The translations under genes and the position numbers were made by a program. Under the pieces are notes generated by a model. The model saw only the letters and a program-made list of their open reading frames with translations, did not search any database and was not told the DNA's origin. This document shows, piece by piece, positions 36,217-45,932 of a stretch of 64,000 bases of DNA (position 1 is the stretch's first letter; each line of letters starts with the position of its first letter). This DNA is from Marinomonas sp. UCMA 3892 (GTDB lineage: Bacteria > Pseudomonadota > Gammaproteobacteria > Pseudomonadales > Marinomonadaceae): assembly GCF_012726345.1 (NCBI RefSeq), contig NZ_PTXN01000007.1, positions 1-64,000 of the forward strand, written 5' to 3'.

Positions 36217-36364
36217 TCCGGATCCATTAGCATTCTTCTTCTTGAAATTATTTTTATATATCATGACATCCTTATCCCCAAATTAATATTGACAGCAAAT
36301 ACAAGAAACCAGATTAGCAAACAGATATTCAAATCGCCATAAAAACCACTTTAACGACTTTGTA

Positions 36365-36937
36365 CTAGGAATTGGACTTAGCACTCTCTAGAGAACGAAA
36401 AACTAACAACAAAGCCCCTTCCATGCGATCGACATTTAATAGACGGCGATCATGACAACAGCTCTTTGCAAAAGCGAAGCCATGTAAATAATCAACCAGC
36501 AAACCTAACCCATCTTCCTGAGTTTTATGGTCCAAGTTTAAAAGTGCAATAATTTTAAAATAACGCTCATTAAATACTTGAGCAGGCCCATAAGAAGACA
36601 TGGTCAATATAGTTTCTAGCAAGCCATTATATTCCATCAAAAGCTCAACATAACTGACACACAATTGTTTCAAGTCTTCTCGCCATGAAGTGCTTTCTTG
36701 AGGAAGATAAATCTCGCTAACCAATGACGTAGTCAGCGCTTCAAGCAAAGCATTTTTGCTCGCGAAGTAATGGTATATCGCCATGGGATCCACAGCTAAC
36801 TCACTGGCTAATAACCTAATACTTGGCGCCTTACCATTCCTTTTCATCAATTTTTTGGCCATCGCTAAAATGCTATCAGCATTTAACAGCTGCTGTTTCC
36901 TGCTAGGTCGACCACGCTTCTTATCATTGACAGACAC
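36365..36937 (-). CDS. TetR-family transcriptional regulator
   Basis: The 190-residue protein has a basic lead (KKRGRPSRKQQ), a TetR helix-turn-helix (about 20-65: APSIRLLASELAVDPMAIYH, YFASKNALLEAL) and a C-terminal ligand domain. It is divergent from the dihydrofolate-reductase-like gene, and a perfect palindrome with 15-bp arms lies between the starts. It therefore probably represses itself and the reductase gene. The inducer is unknown. Confidence 0.9.
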   Translation of the reverse strand: MSVNDKKRGRPSRKQQLLNADSILAMAKKLMKRNGKAPSIRLLASELAVDPMAIYHYFASKNALLEALTTSLVSEIYLPQESTSWREDLKQLCVSYVELLMEYNGLLETILTMSSYGPAQVFNERYFKIIALLNLDHKTQEDGLGLLVDYLHGFAFAKSCCHDRRLLNVDRMEGALLLVFRSLESAKSNS

Positions 36938-36955
36938 TAAATAATTCCTCTAAAC

Positions 36956-36986
36956 TTAATTTATTCTACACTGTAGAATAAATTAA
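36956..36986. promoter_or_regulatory. Perfect palindrome with 15-bp arms (TetR operator)
   Basis: The arm TTAATTTATTCTACA (36956-36970) is mirrored exactly at 36972-36986 around one central C. It lies 18 bp upstream of the TetR start and 38 bp upstream of the reductase start, where it would cover both promoters. The length and symmetry are typical of a TetR-family operator. Confidence 0.85.
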
Positions 36987-37024
36987 TATACTTTCTCAAC
37001 ACAATAATAAATAGGATATTTTTC

Positions 37025-37570
37025 ATGGCTAACATTGTCTTTATTGCCTGCAGTTTAGATGGCTTCATCGCAGATCAGCACGGCAAGCTCGACTGGCTCG
37101 ATTCTGTATCCAATCCAGACAATATCGATACTGGTTTTCTATCTATCATGGAACGTATAGATGGGCTAATAATGGGTCGTAAGACCCTTGAGACTGTAAT
37201 GAGTTTTGAGGGTGATTGGCCCTACAATAAGCCTGTTTTCGTTTTAAGTAGCACGATGACGGAAGTACCGAAAGCCTTTAAAGACAAAATATTCCTAATC
37301 AAAGGAGAGTTAAAGGGAATAGTTGCAAAACTAAAGAGAAAAGGAATAAATAACCTATACATTGATGGTGGCAAAACCATTCAAAGCTTTCTCAAGGAAG
37401 ACCTAATAGACGAAATTATCATCACTCAATTCCCTATCCTATTAGGTGGCGGCACGCCTCTATTTGGCATGTTAAAACAGCCTCTCAAATTCACACTGAC
37501 AGACAATAAAGTAGTACTAAATGAACTACTGCAAACATCCTATCAACGTAAAAGATCAACTTCCCCGTAA
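37025..37570 (+). CDS. Dihydrofolate reductase family protein (RibD C-terminal fold)
   Basis: The 181-residue protein has a DHFR/RibD-C fold: IVFIACSLDGFIADQHGKLD at the N-terminus, DGLIMGRKTLETV (NADPH region), PVFVLSSTM and NNLYIDGGKTIQSFL, then IIITQFPILLGGGTPLF. It resembles the YwjB/YyaP group, whose reactions are mostly uncharacterised and may include pyrimidine or pteridine reduction. It is divergent from the TetR gene, likely its repressor. Its last 71 codons are duplicated about 1.4 kb to the left. Confidence 0.85.
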   Translation: MANIVFIACSLDGFIADQHGKLDWLDSVSNPDNIDTGFLSIMERIDGLIMGRKTLETVMSFEGDWPYNKPVFVLSSTMTEVPKAFKDKIFLIKGELKGIVAKLKRKGINNLYIDGGKTIQSFLKEDLIDEIIITQFPILLGGGTPLFGMLKQPLKFTLTDNKVVLNELLQTSYQRKRSTSP

Positions 37571-37590
37571 AATCTCTCAACAGCTTTTAA

Positions 37591-38796
37591 CTAGGCCGAT
37601 GGCACACCGAATAAAAATACCATTAAGCAAAGCAATGAAATCACACTATAGAAAGTCGCTTTTTGAGTGTGGTTTTCAACTGATTTGCTCTGCATTGCCA
37701 CAATCGCCGCGACAGCGGATTGTAGCGTATAGAACAGAGCAAATGCCCGCGATGCATAGGCAATAATGCCATTCACATCAGTCGCCCAGGTTAAAAAAAT
37801 GGTGACGATCAAAATCAGCATATAAGCATAACGAACGGGAATTTTCTCGCGAGCGATGTCGACAACCAATCCGCCCGCACCGGAAGTATCAGCAACGGAG
37901 GCGGAGAATTGACTACCAATAGCGGCGACAGAAATTAAGATAGGCAAGAGCACTGCCACGGGTGCCACCATACTGGTAATTGCAGTAACATCAGCGCCCA
38001 TACCTTTGTGGAATAAGACAGTCATCAAGGTTAAAAAAACGAGATAAATTGCCGCAGAAATCCACTGAGCGATACGCATAGTTTTGATACGAAGTTCTGC
38101 AGGATGCTGACTTTGCAGGTAACGAGAAGTTTCAAAACCTTGTACCACGATTAATAGCCCTAACAGCACGCGTAAATCGTGTAGGTCGATACTGGAATCC
38201 AGAGAGGGTAAATGCCATTGGCCAGACTGTAAAAGTTGAACGTTGTATACCGCGAGTGAGAAGAGCAACCCAGCGATCATGCCAAGGTTTAGGCTCACCG
38301 CATACGTTTCAATTTTCTCTAACTCCCCTAAGCCACGCCACATTCCTACACCACAGATCAGGATTAAAATCAGTGTGGTGATAATATTTGCCACGAAGTC
38401 GCTGTCGTAACCAAAAGCTTTAAGCAAAAACGCCGACAGCAGCTGAAGGTAATAGGTAACAGAAATAAAATAAGCACCCGCTAAAACAATACGCGAGACG
38501 AAGGAAACAGCCTGTGCAGAACCTTTTTGATGTTCGATAGGCTCAAAGTGACGAATGTTAAAGCGAATCGCGCTGCCCACTGCATAGGCTAAGATAAGCA
38601 ATACTCCCATAAACAATACAGCAAAATATCCCACAGATTCTGCCAATAATGGGGCCACCACCAAAAAGCCACTGCCCATAATAGAAGCTAATGGGGTAAC
38701 GGTTGCCTTCCACCCCTCCGAATGCGCAAGTTTACGGGAAAAAGCCAAAAAGAGAGTGACCACTAACGCAATGGCAATAATATAAAAATTCAACAT
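37591..38796 (-). CDS. APC-superfamily-like permease of unknown substrate
   Basis: The 401-residue membrane protein has about 11-12 helices. IMGSGFLVVAPLLAES near residue 40 resembles the first broken helix of APC-type amino-acid transporters, and VVQGFETSRYLQS with SASVADTSGAGGLV lie in the middle. No clear substrate motif was recognised. It has the same direction as the cobalamin operon and follows cbiG by 222 bp without an obvious terminator, so it could be read through. A role in B12 precursor or amine uptake is only a guess. Confidence 0.65.
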   Translation of the reverse strand: MLNFYIIAIALVVTLFLAFSRKLAHSEGWKATVTPLASIMGSGFLVVAPLLAESVGYFAVLFMGVLLILAYAVGSAIRFNIRHFEPIEHQKGSAQAVSFVSRIVLAGAYFISVTYYLQLLSAFLLKAFGYDSDFVANIITTLILILICGVGMWRGLGELEKIETYAVSLNLGMIAGLLFSLAVYNVQLLQSGQWHLPSLDSSIDLHDLRVLLGLLIVVQGFETSRYLQSQHPAELRIKTMRIAQWISAAIYLVFLTLMTVLFHKGMGADVTAITSMVAPVAVLLPILISVAAIGSQFSASVADTSGAGGLVVDIAREKIPVRYAYMLILIVTIFLTWATDVNGIIAYASRAFALFYTLQSAVAAIVAMQSKSVENHTQKATFYSVISLLCLMVFLFGVPSA

Positions 38797-39018
38797 CTAA
38801 AATGCCCGTTCCTTTTATTAAAACTAATGTGTCTCTTTATTTAGATTATTAAAAATGCCTTTCATCGCAAAATTACGAGTGAATCGACTAATTGGTACTG
38901 TCAACTTAACAGGATTCTTACTCATAATGCGATAACCTACAGATAAAAATCTCAACACCTATGGAATTCCTAAAAAAATAATCAGTTTACTGTTTTATTA
39001 GCACTTCACACAGAACGG

Positions 39019-39819
39019 TTAAGATACGGAAGAGTTACTTGAATCTGAAGACTTAAACCCTCTCGCCAAAGCACAGGTCGCTTTGGTGTTTTTGATTTTA
39101 TTCAATATAAGTTCTGGTTCGTCGCCGGTTGCTTGTTGAGACGCCAGCAATGCGGCGGATTCTGCAACGCCATACACACCGACGGTGTTAAAAATGTAGT
39201 CGGATTTGGTGCTAAGCAGTGGTTCCATTGGGGCGAGTTGATGGGCGCTGTAGGTATTGAAATCCCAGCCGTACTTTTTTGCGAGGGCGATAAGGTTGAC
39301 CTCATCGGCTTTGATGTCGATGCTGTTTAAGGAGCGGATGTCGCTTGGCGTTAAGCCTTTTTGATTAAGGGCATACAGCATTAGGCTTTCAAGGAATTCC
39401 AACTGGCAGTTGCGTTCGCAGCCCATTCCCAAGGTGTAAACTGGATTAAGGTAAGGTTTGGCTGTGGTCATAACCAGTTGCGCATCAAGAGATTTGGCCA
39501 CTTGCGCGCCCCATTCATTCGCACCACCTTCATGGCCAGACAATAAAGGAATGACAAATTTCCCTTCTTCATCCAATACCAAAACCGGTGGATCTTGGTA
39601 TTTGTTTTGAATCACAGGAGCAAGAGTTCGCATCACGATCCCAGTAGCACAAATGAATACCAACCAATCGCCGTTTTGAAAGGCCGTCTGTACGAACTCG
39701 GCAAAAGGTTTTGGTTTGTAGTCCACCACGGCCTCTGGCCAATAATTCTGCATCCCTTGAGACAAAAGTTTGTTGGCCAGCCGCTCCCCAGCGGGGGTTA
39801 ATGCAATAAAACGAATCAC
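39019..39819 (-). CDS. cbiG: CbiG, cobalt-precorrin-5A hydrolase (N plus C domains)
   Basis: The 266-residue protein has a CbiG_N domain (about 1-115: WLVFICATGIVMRTLAPVIQ, PLLSGHEGGANEWG) and a CbiG_C/CobE-like domain (about 128-255: LGMGCERNCQLEFLESLM). The middle domain found in full CbiG proteins (about 320-350 residues) appears to be missing. Family members open the ring-contraction lactone, and the C-part corresponds to CobE in aerobic bacteria. It is the last cobalamin gene here; its start overlaps the cobI stop by four bases. Confidence 0.85.
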   Translation of the reverse strand: MIRFIALTPAGERLANKLLSQGMQNYWPEAVVDYKPKPFAEFVQTAFQNGDWLVFICATGIVMRTLAPVIQNKYQDPPVLVLDEEGKFVIPLLSGHEGGANEWGAQVAKSLDAQLVMTTAKPYLNPVYTLGMGCERNCQLEFLESLMLYALNQKGLTPSDIRSLNSIDIKADEVNLIALAKKYGWDFNTYSAHQLAPMEPLLSTKSDYIFNTVGVYGVAESAALLASQQATGDEPELILNKIKNTKATCALARGFKSSDSSNSSVS

Positions 39820-40556
39820 CGAGTGCCTCGCTCACTTTTGGTCACCACAAACAAGGAAAAATACGGCCCCGCTTTATCTTCCAAGGTGGATACATCCCGC
39901 ACGATGCGCTCATTTTCACGGCCAATGTATTCAAGGTATTTCGCGTCTTGCATACGATTGGTTTTACGTAACGCCATGAGAATACGTGGACGGGCACGCC
40001 CAGCCTTCATGATAACCACACTGTCGTGTTGCTCTAATGCGGTATCAATTTGCTCTGCGCTATGGCGACCACTCACCACAGCAAAGGATTCTTTCAGCAC
40101 GGTTAATGGATGGTTTAAAGCCGAAGAAGCCGCGTTAATAGACGACACCCCAGGCACCACTTGGCACTGAAAATCGCCTTCTAAACGCTCTAATAAATAA
40201 GCAAAAGAACCAAAAAACAAGGGATCGCCTTCGCACAAGAAAATCACGTCTTTGCCTTGCGATAATTCATTGGCAATGGCTTTTGCGCCATTGTCGTAGG
40301 CTTCACTTGCCAATGAACGATCTGTGGACATTGGCATGACAATGGCAATTTCATTTTGCGCATGGGTCACACCGGCGAACGCTTCACTGGCGATGGTTTT
40401 CGCTTGAGAGCCGCCCTCCCCATTAGCCAGATAACTCACCACGCTGGCGCGCTGAATCAAACGCAAGGCTTTTAAGGTGATCAATTCTGGATCCCCTGGC
40501 CCAACGCCAACACCAATGAATCGGCCTATTGTTTGTGAAGTTTCCGAGGCGTTCAT
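39816..40556 (-). CDS. cobI: Precorrin-2 C20-methyltransferase
   Basis: The 246-residue SAM-dependent tetrapyrrole methylase has the family start GRFIGVGVGPGDPELITLKA, the loop VIFLCEGDPLFFGSFAYLLE, and VVPGVSSINAASSAL. These identify the CobI/CbiL type, which methylates precorrin-2 at C-20. It overlaps both neighbours by four bases (ATGA type), so it is translated within the operon. Confidence 0.92.
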   Translation of the reverse strand: MNASETSQTIGRFIGVGVGPGDPELITLKALRLIQRASVVSYLANGEGGSQAKTIASEAFAGVTHAQNEIAIVMPMSTDRSLASEAYDNGAKAIANELSQGKDVIFLCEGDPLFFGSFAYLLERLEGDFQCQVVPGVSSINAASSALNHPLTVLKESFAVVSGRHSAEQIDTALEQHDSVVIMKAGRARPRILMALRKTNRMQDAKYLEYIGRENERIVRDVSTLEDKAGPYFSLFVVTKSERGTR

Positions 40557-41899
40557 TGTGCGTTTTCCTTTTGATTGGTATGGGCGGCCGATGTTGAGGC
40601 CGTGTATTTTCTAAAATGGTAAAGCGTCACAGGCAGACTAGGACGAAATAAACGCTGCCCCGCTAATCGCTCGCCTTTAGTGATAAACACTTGTAAGCTT
40701 TGCTCATCAGCGTCTTGTGCTTGGTCACGCTGTTGGGCAAATTGCATGACCTGACACTTGGTTTCTTCCGTCACGGCACTGACCATCAGACAGCCAGTAT
40801 CAGGCAATAAATTCCATATTTGCGACATTAACGCCATCAATTCACCATCACTGCCACCAATGAAGACTTTATTGGGTCTACCATTATGTTTCTTGCTGTC
40901 GGCAAACAAATCCACCAGCACATCTGGTGCTCGCCCTGCGACAATGGATAAATTCTGCATGACACCAAAACGTTCTTGGTTGGCAGTTAAACAGGCCAAA
41001 CGATCTGGGTGATGTTCAATGGCAATAACCTGACTGCGCGGATGCCAATAGGCCATTTCCACACTCACACCACCACAACCAGCGCCAATATCCCAAACCG
41101 TGTCACCTTGCTGAATGTCCATGTAAGACAAAATCGCCAAACGCACTTCTCGCTTGGTAATCATGCCTTTGCCATCTCCCTTGTCCGTAACAAAAGCCGT
41201 ATCCGGGATACCCACTGAGCTAGGATAAAAAGAGGCTTGCTGGCTGGTTTTCAACACAACCACATTAAGCGGATCCCACTCTATTTCTGTATCTAATAAA
41301 GACTTGGCACTAAAAGTACGGACTTTTTCTTGTTCATAACCCAAGGCCTCACACACTGTGATCTCACTTTGATCAAGGCCTGCTTGCACACATTCTTGCG
41401 CAATGTGTTGGGGTTGACTGAATTGGTCCGTCAGCAACACCAAGGTCTGATTCGACTGCAAATAACGACGTAACGAAGCCAATGGACGACCGTGCAAACT
41501 CACCGCTTGCACTTCTTGCAAGGACAAACCAAGACGATGACAGGCCGCTTGGATACTGGAAACATTCGGATAAAAGCGTAGGTTTTCAAGCGAAAAAGTA
41601 CGCATCAACCAAGCGCCAATGCCGTAATACAGCGGATCGCCAGAAGCTAGCACCACCACCTGCTTTGCCCCTTCGGATTGCCAATTGGCAAAGGCTTCTT
41701 TCAGCATGCTGAGTTTGGGCAGATCTTCACGACGAGCCAGATGAGCACAGTGTGTGATGGTGTCATGTTGACGCGGAGCACCTAACACAACATCATGCGC
41801 CGACAAGCTCGCCAAAACCGCTTGCGCCGCTTCATCCAAATAAGCCACTTGCTTAACGCCTAAACCGATAACATGGATTGGCATTTGTGTGTGTTTCAT
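40553..41899 (-). CDS. cobL: Precorrin-6Y C5,15-methyltransferase (CbiE-CbiT fusion, CobL)
   Basis: The protein has about 448 residues. The N-terminal CbiE half (MPIHVIGLGVKQVAYLDEAA, SGDPLYYGIGAW) methylates C-5 and the C-terminal CbiT half (DTVWDIGAGCGGVSVEMAYW, FIGGSDGELMALMSQI) methylates C-15 and decarboxylates. I chose the ATG at 41899 for a GGAAG seven bases upstream; an ATG at 41923 adds eight residues. It precedes cobI and follows cobH after an 85-bp gap, the largest inside the operon. Confidence 0.93.
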   Translation of the reverse strand: MKHTQMPIHVIGLGVKQVAYLDEAAQAVLASLSAHDVVLGAPRQHDTITHCAHLARREDLPKLSMLKEAFANWQSEGAKQVVVLASGDPLYYGIGAWLMRTFSLENLRFYPNVSSIQAACHRLGLSLQEVQAVSLHGRPLASLRRYLQSNQTLVLLTDQFSQPQHIAQECVQAGLDQSEITVCEALGYEQEKVRTFSAKSLLDTEIEWDPLNVVVLKTSQQASFYPSSVGIPDTAFVTDKGDGKGMITKREVRLAILSYMDIQQGDTVWDIGAGCGGVSVEMAYWHPRSQVIAIEHHPDRLACLTANQERFGVMQNLSIVAGRAPDVLVDLFADSKKHNGRPNKVFIGGSDGELMALMSQIWNLLPDTGCLMVSAVTEETKCQVMQFAQQRDQAQDADEQSLQVFITKGERLAGQRLFRPSLPVTLYHFRKYTASTSAAHTNQKENAQ

Positions 41900-41984
41900 A
41901 AACCTACTTCCATTCAATGCCATTACATTAAGCTAGGTGGATTAACGAAAATAAAAAAACGGATACCAAGGCTCATAGAACGCA

Positions 41985-42650
41985 TTAATAATACTCGCCA
42001 ATATTACAGCGCAACAAAGCATTACAGCTGGCCGATGTCACGGCGCTGCCCCCCATTCGCCCTAGCAAGGTGATGCATTCAATACCCAATTTCTCATGGG
42101 CTTCCCACAGCGCCTCTTTCGATTCCGCCGCGCCGACAAAGCCCACCGGCATACCAATAATCAAAGCGGGTTTAGGGGCACCTTGTTCTATCATTTCCAA
42201 TAAACGAAACAAAGCAGTTGGCGCATTACCAATTAATACCACGCTGCCAGCCAGAGCTTCTTGCCATAAACTCAGCGCCGCCATAGAACGGGTTTCGCCC
42301 TTGCTTTTGGCCAACTCTGCGGTACGAGGATCGTTCAAAAAGCACAAGGGTTCCTGAGTGATCATACGCTTGGTCACCCCTTGCTTGACCATTTCCACAT
42401 CGCACAAAATCGCGCCATTGTTGGCTAATGCTGCGCGACCCGCTTGGGTGGCATTGGCACTGAAGCGTACTTGCTCAGCCACATCTGGCAAGCCTAAACT
42501 GTGCACCACGCGCATAACCACTTGCTGCTGGTCTTGGCTCAAGCCAGATAAATCGGTTAACTCGCGAATTTGCCGAAAGCTGTCTTGCTCAATGGCTTGA
42601 GGGTTGTTTTCATATTTTCTTTCGTATTGAGAGTCGTTCGAAAAAGTCAC
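41985..42650 (-). CDS. cobH: Precorrin-8X methylmutase
   Basis: The 221-residue enzyme moves the C-11 methyl to C-12 to give hydrogenobyrinate. Family motifs are VVMRVVHSLGLPDVAEQVRF (with the catalytic His), NNGAILCDVEMVKQGV, IGNAPTALFRLLEMIEQG and IIGMPVGFVGAAESKEAL. Its start overlaps the cobK stop by four bases. Confidence 0.93.
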   Translation of the reverse strand: MTFSNDSQYERKYENNPQAIEQDSFRQIRELTDLSGLSQDQQQVVMRVVHSLGLPDVAEQVRFSANATQAGRAALANNGAILCDVEMVKQGVTKRMITQEPLCFLNDPRTAELAKSKGETRSMAALSLWQEALAGSVVLIGNAPTALFRLLEMIEQGAPKPALIIGMPVGFVGAAESKEALWEAHEKLGIECITLLGRMGGSAVTSASCNALLRCNIGEYY

Positions 42651-43435
42651 TGTTGGCTGTCTTTTGGTTGATTCTTACTATGGATAGAGTTCTTGCCCCA
42701 AGCCGCTATACAAGCTTGCAAACAATCTTCTGTATCATGAAATTCACGTTCGGCCGCTGGCAACAATGGCCGAGCATGCAATAAAACGGGAACAGATAAT
42801 TCTCTGGCGGCAACAAGCTTTGAATAAGTCGCCATGCCGCCGCTGTTTTTACTAACGATCACATCAATGCCGTGATCCACTAACAATTGACGCTCGTCGT
42901 CCAAAGTAAACGGCCCAATGGCTTTTATCCAATGGATCTTATCAGCGAGTGCAAACTTGGGCGCCACTGCGGTTCGCCATACAACACGCTCAATGCTTGG
43001 CAATTGTAAAATACCTTCTAATAACGTTTCGCTCATCTGCCCAGCACTTAATAGCGGCACACGGAAGCCATTAAGCTTAGCCAGTAAATCGCCGTCGTCT
43101 TGGTAATCTTGCCACAGATCCCCCGCTTCTTGTTGCCATGCAGGACGATGAAAACGCCAGCAAGGAATGCCGACTTCTTTGGCGGCCATGACCGCTTTGC
43201 TGCTCATGGTTTGCGCATAAGGGTGGGTAACATCCAAAATCGCGCCGATATTATTGTCTTTTAAATATTGAGCGAGTCCACCAAATTGGGTAAAGCCGCC
43301 GACCACTAACTGACAATCGACTTTTGGCACTCGAACCAAGCCAGCCAAACTGTAGATGACGGCCAAACCCGCTTTGTGTAACGCGTCAGACAGGTGCCGA
43401 GCATCGGCGGTACCGCCCAATAATAGAATCTTCAT
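42647..43435 (-). CDS. cobK: Precorrin-6A reductase
   Basis: The 262-residue CobK/CbiJ enzyme has [58 protein letters not shown] and [20 protein letters not shown]. It reduces the macrocycle with NADPH. It overlaps the cbiD stop by four bases and cobH start by four bases. Confidence 0.92.
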   Translation of the reverse strand: MKILLLGGTADARHLSDALHKAGLAVIYSLAGLVRVPKVDCQLVVGGFTQFGGLAQYLKDNNIGAILDVTHPYAQTMSSKAVMAAKEVGIPCWRFHRPAWQQEAGDLWQDYQDDGDLLAKLNGFRVPLLSAGQMSETLLEGILQLPSIERVVWRTAVAPKFALADKIHWIKAIGPFTLDDERQLLVDHGIDVIVSKNSGGMATYSKLVAARELSVPVLLHARPLLPAAEREFHDTEDCLQACIAAWGKNSIHSKNQPKDSQQ

Positions 43436-44586
43436 GGCTCGTCTCGTTTTGAGTTATCAGCATCCAAGGCTTTGCCAACAAATTGCCCTTTGCGATCAAT
43501 CGCCCAAACTTCTAACGCTATGTGAGCGGGAATGTACTGTCGTGCAAAATCTAAAGCTTGCTGACAAATGGCATCAGCCAGTGGCAAACCGTCAGAGATG
43601 GCAAACGACAAGGCTTCCACGCTGGTGTTGGCCTTTGTCATGCGCTCCTGCAAAGCATTGTCGGCTCCTAAGCTGGCCGCCAGTTTTGCTAAAGCGCCAA
43701 GGTCAATACTAGACGCTCGACTGTTCAAATCCATATGATGCTGAGCAAGCTTGCTGATCTTACCAAAGCCGCCACAAATACTGAGTTTCTGTAATTGTGT
43801 CGAACTGTTTAGCTTGGCAGAATCGGCTTGCTCGACTTTTTTAATGTGTTTCAACACAGCACCAACAAAGTCGCCCATTTCGATCAAGGCCATATCATCC
43901 AATTGATAATGGCTCTTTATGGCGTCTTCGCTGGCATTGCCTGTGGTAGCGGCAATGTGGGTCAAGCCATTCGCCCGAGCCACATCGATTCCTTGATGGA
44001 TAGACGCAATGTAAGCCGCACAAGAAAAAGGACGCACAATGCCCGTTGTGCCGAGAATCGAGAGCCCGCCCAAAATTCCTAAACGTGGATTCATGGTTTT
44101 TTGTGCAATCTGCTCGCCATTAATTACGCCAACAGAGACATCAAATCCCCCTTGGTAATGATAAGTTTGCGCAAAACCCTCTAAATGCTCTGTCATCATT
44201 TTCCGCGGTACAGGGTTAATTGCGGGATCGCCCACATCAAGCAGCAACCCTGTTCGAGTCACGATTCCCACCCCTTGCGCGGCATGGAAGCGCACGCCTT
44301 GTTCTGGGGACAATCTTAGCTCGACAAATAAAGTCGCGCCGTGGGTCGCATCAGGGTCATCACCGGCGTCTTTGATGGTTAATGTTTTCATACCACCATC
44401 AATGGCTTGATACTCGATAATAGGTAAATCGACCATCTTGCCTTTTGGTAAGGTGACACTGACGCTGGTTGCTTGTTGGTCAGCAAAAAGTGCTTGTGCT
44501 GCGGCTACGCAACAGGCCGTCGCACAGGTTCCGGTGGTTAAACCAGTACGCAGTGGCGCGGGCGATTCAGCACTTTCGGGCCACAT
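43432..44586 (-). CDS. cbiD: CbiD, cobalt-precorrin-5B C1-methyltransferase type
   Basis: The 384-residue protein has [58 protein letters not shown] and [14 protein letters not shown], the full CbiD signature. It adds the C-1 methyl in anaerobic-type routes and also appears in aerobic operons of Pseudomonas-type bacteria, where its role substitutes CobF. It begins four bases after the cobB stop. Confidence 0.92.
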   Translation of the reverse strand: MWPESAESPAPLRTGLTTGTCATACCVAAAQALFADQQATSVSVTLPKGKMVDLPIIEYQAIDGGMKTLTIKDAGDDPDATHGATLFVELRLSPEQGVRFHAAQGVGIVTRTGLLLDVGDPAINPVPRKMMTEHLEGFAQTYHYQGGFDVSVGVINGEQIAQKTMNPRLGILGGLSILGTTGIVRPFSCAAYIASIHQGIDVARANGLTHIAATTGNASEDAIKSHYQLDDMALIEMGDFVGAVLKHIKKVEQADSAKLNSSTQLQKLSICGGFGKISKLAQHHMDLNSRASSIDLGALAKLAASLGADNALQERMTKANTSVEALSFAISDGLPLADAICQQALDFARQYIPAHIALEVWAIDRKGQFVGKALDADNSKRDEP

Positions 44587-44590
44587 TCTT

Positions 44591-45922
44591 TTAGTTACCT
44601 TTTCCTAAAAAAATCTTGGCGGTGACATCAAGATTCGAAGGAAAGAACAAATGCAAATAACTGGCGGTTAGCCCTTTTTGCTGATAAATCGCTTCCCCTG
44701 GCGCTGGGTGTCGTTGTCGACGACCATAACCCACGGGGTCTGGCGTATTGGCACTGCGAGATCTATGGTGAGCATGACCACGAATTTCACCTTGCGGAAT
44801 CACCGCCGTTTGCATACCTTGGCAGCCACGTTTGCCGCGCATTGCACCTTGGCCTTCTAAAATCCCCAACATTGGATAACACTGATTATCCAAATCAGTT
44901 AAATCATCCAAGCTATACAGCATGCCACCGCATTCTGCCAAAATACCTTTGCCGGTTTGGAAAAAGTCTTTGATCGCTTGGCGCATTGTTGTGTTTTCTG
45001 ACAATGCTTTGGTGTGTAATTCAGGATAACCGCCCGGTAACCAAAGCGCATCGGCATCAGGTAAAACTTGATCATGCAATGGTGAGAAAAACACCACGTT
45101 AGCGCCTAAGTTTTTTAGCGCAATCAGATTAGCATCGTAGATAAAGCTGAACGCCGAGTCTTTGGCAACCGCAATAGTTTTACCCAGTAAGCTTTGCTCA
45201 ATGGCTTGTTCGGCGTCAACTTGGCTGGCAGGAGAAAAAGGCACCGCGCTCGGTAATTCCAGCAACCCAGTATCTTGTGTTTCTTTTAGCCATTCAACGG
45301 CGGCTTCAAAGCGCACTTCTAGCTCGTCTTTTACCTCATCCGCTTGCACCAAACCTAAGTGACGTTCAGGCAAGGTAATCTCTTCATCGCGCTTTAAGGT
45401 TGCAAGCAAAGGCAAACTTGCTGGTAGCGCATCGCGGATCAATTCCGCATGGCGTTCGCTGCCGCAGCGGTTGGCAATCAACCCTGCCACTTGCACATCA
45501 TCACGAAAATTTGCCAAGCCAGTGGCCACCGCCGCCGCGGTTTGCGCCATGCCTTTCACGTCCATCACAATGGCCATGGGAATACCAAAACGCGCCGCTA
45601 AATCCGCACTGGATGGTTCCCCATCAAACATGCCCATGGCACCTTCCACCAAGATCAAATCCGCCACTTTCGCAGCTTGATAAAGTTTGTCTTGGCAATA
45701 ATCTTCACCCGCCATCCAAATATCCAACTGCTCTACAGGTTGCTTAGACGCTTGCGCTAAAATTTGCGGATCAAGGTAATCGGGACCGGTTTTAAACACG
45801 CGAACCACTTTGCCTTGGTTGGTAAAATAACGCGCCAAGGCCGCCGTGATGGTGGTTTTTCCTTGGTTCGATGCCGGAGCCGTCAAAAATAGCGCGGGAC
45901 AATGAACAACAGCAGTAGTCAT
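44591..45922 (-). CDS. cobB: Cobyrinic / hydrogenobyrinic acid a,c-diamide synthase
   Basis: The 443-residue enzyme has an N-terminal P-loop ligase domain ([55 protein letters not shown]) and a C-terminal glutamine amidotransferase domain with nucleophile Cys in [15 protein letters not shown] and RGHAHHRS near the end. It amidates side chains a and c. Whether the substrate carries cobalt cannot be read; the adjacent chelatase ATPase suggests the aerobic, late-cobalt route. Confidence 0.92.
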   Translation of the reverse strand: MTTAVVHCPALFLTAPASNQGKTTITAALARYFTNQGKVVRVFKTGPDYLDPQILAQASKQPVEQLDIWMAGEDYCQDKLYQAAKVADLILVEGAMGMFDGEPSSADLAARFGIPMAIVMDVKGMAQTAAAVATGLANFRDDVQVAGLIANRCGSERHAELIRDALPASLPLLATLKRDEEITLPERHLGLVQADEVKDELEVRFEAAVEWLKETQDTGLLELPSAVPFSPASQVDAEQAIEQSLLGKTIAVAKDSAFSFIYDANLIALKNLGANVVFFSPLHDQVLPDADALWLPGGYPELHTKALSENTTMRQAIKDFFQTGKGILAECGGMLYSLDDLTDLDNQCYPMLGILEGQGAMRGKRGCQGMQTAVIPQGEIRGHAHHRSRSANTPDPVGYGRRQRHPAPGEAIYQQKGLTASYLHLFFPSNLDVTAKIFLGKGN

Positions 45923-45932
45923 AAAACAGTCT

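Noticed and set aside
36115..36342. 75-codon forward frame overlapping the duplicated fragment
   Set aside because: It is an out-of-frame reading through the duplicated reductase end; an equivalent shadow frame occurs at the intact copy.
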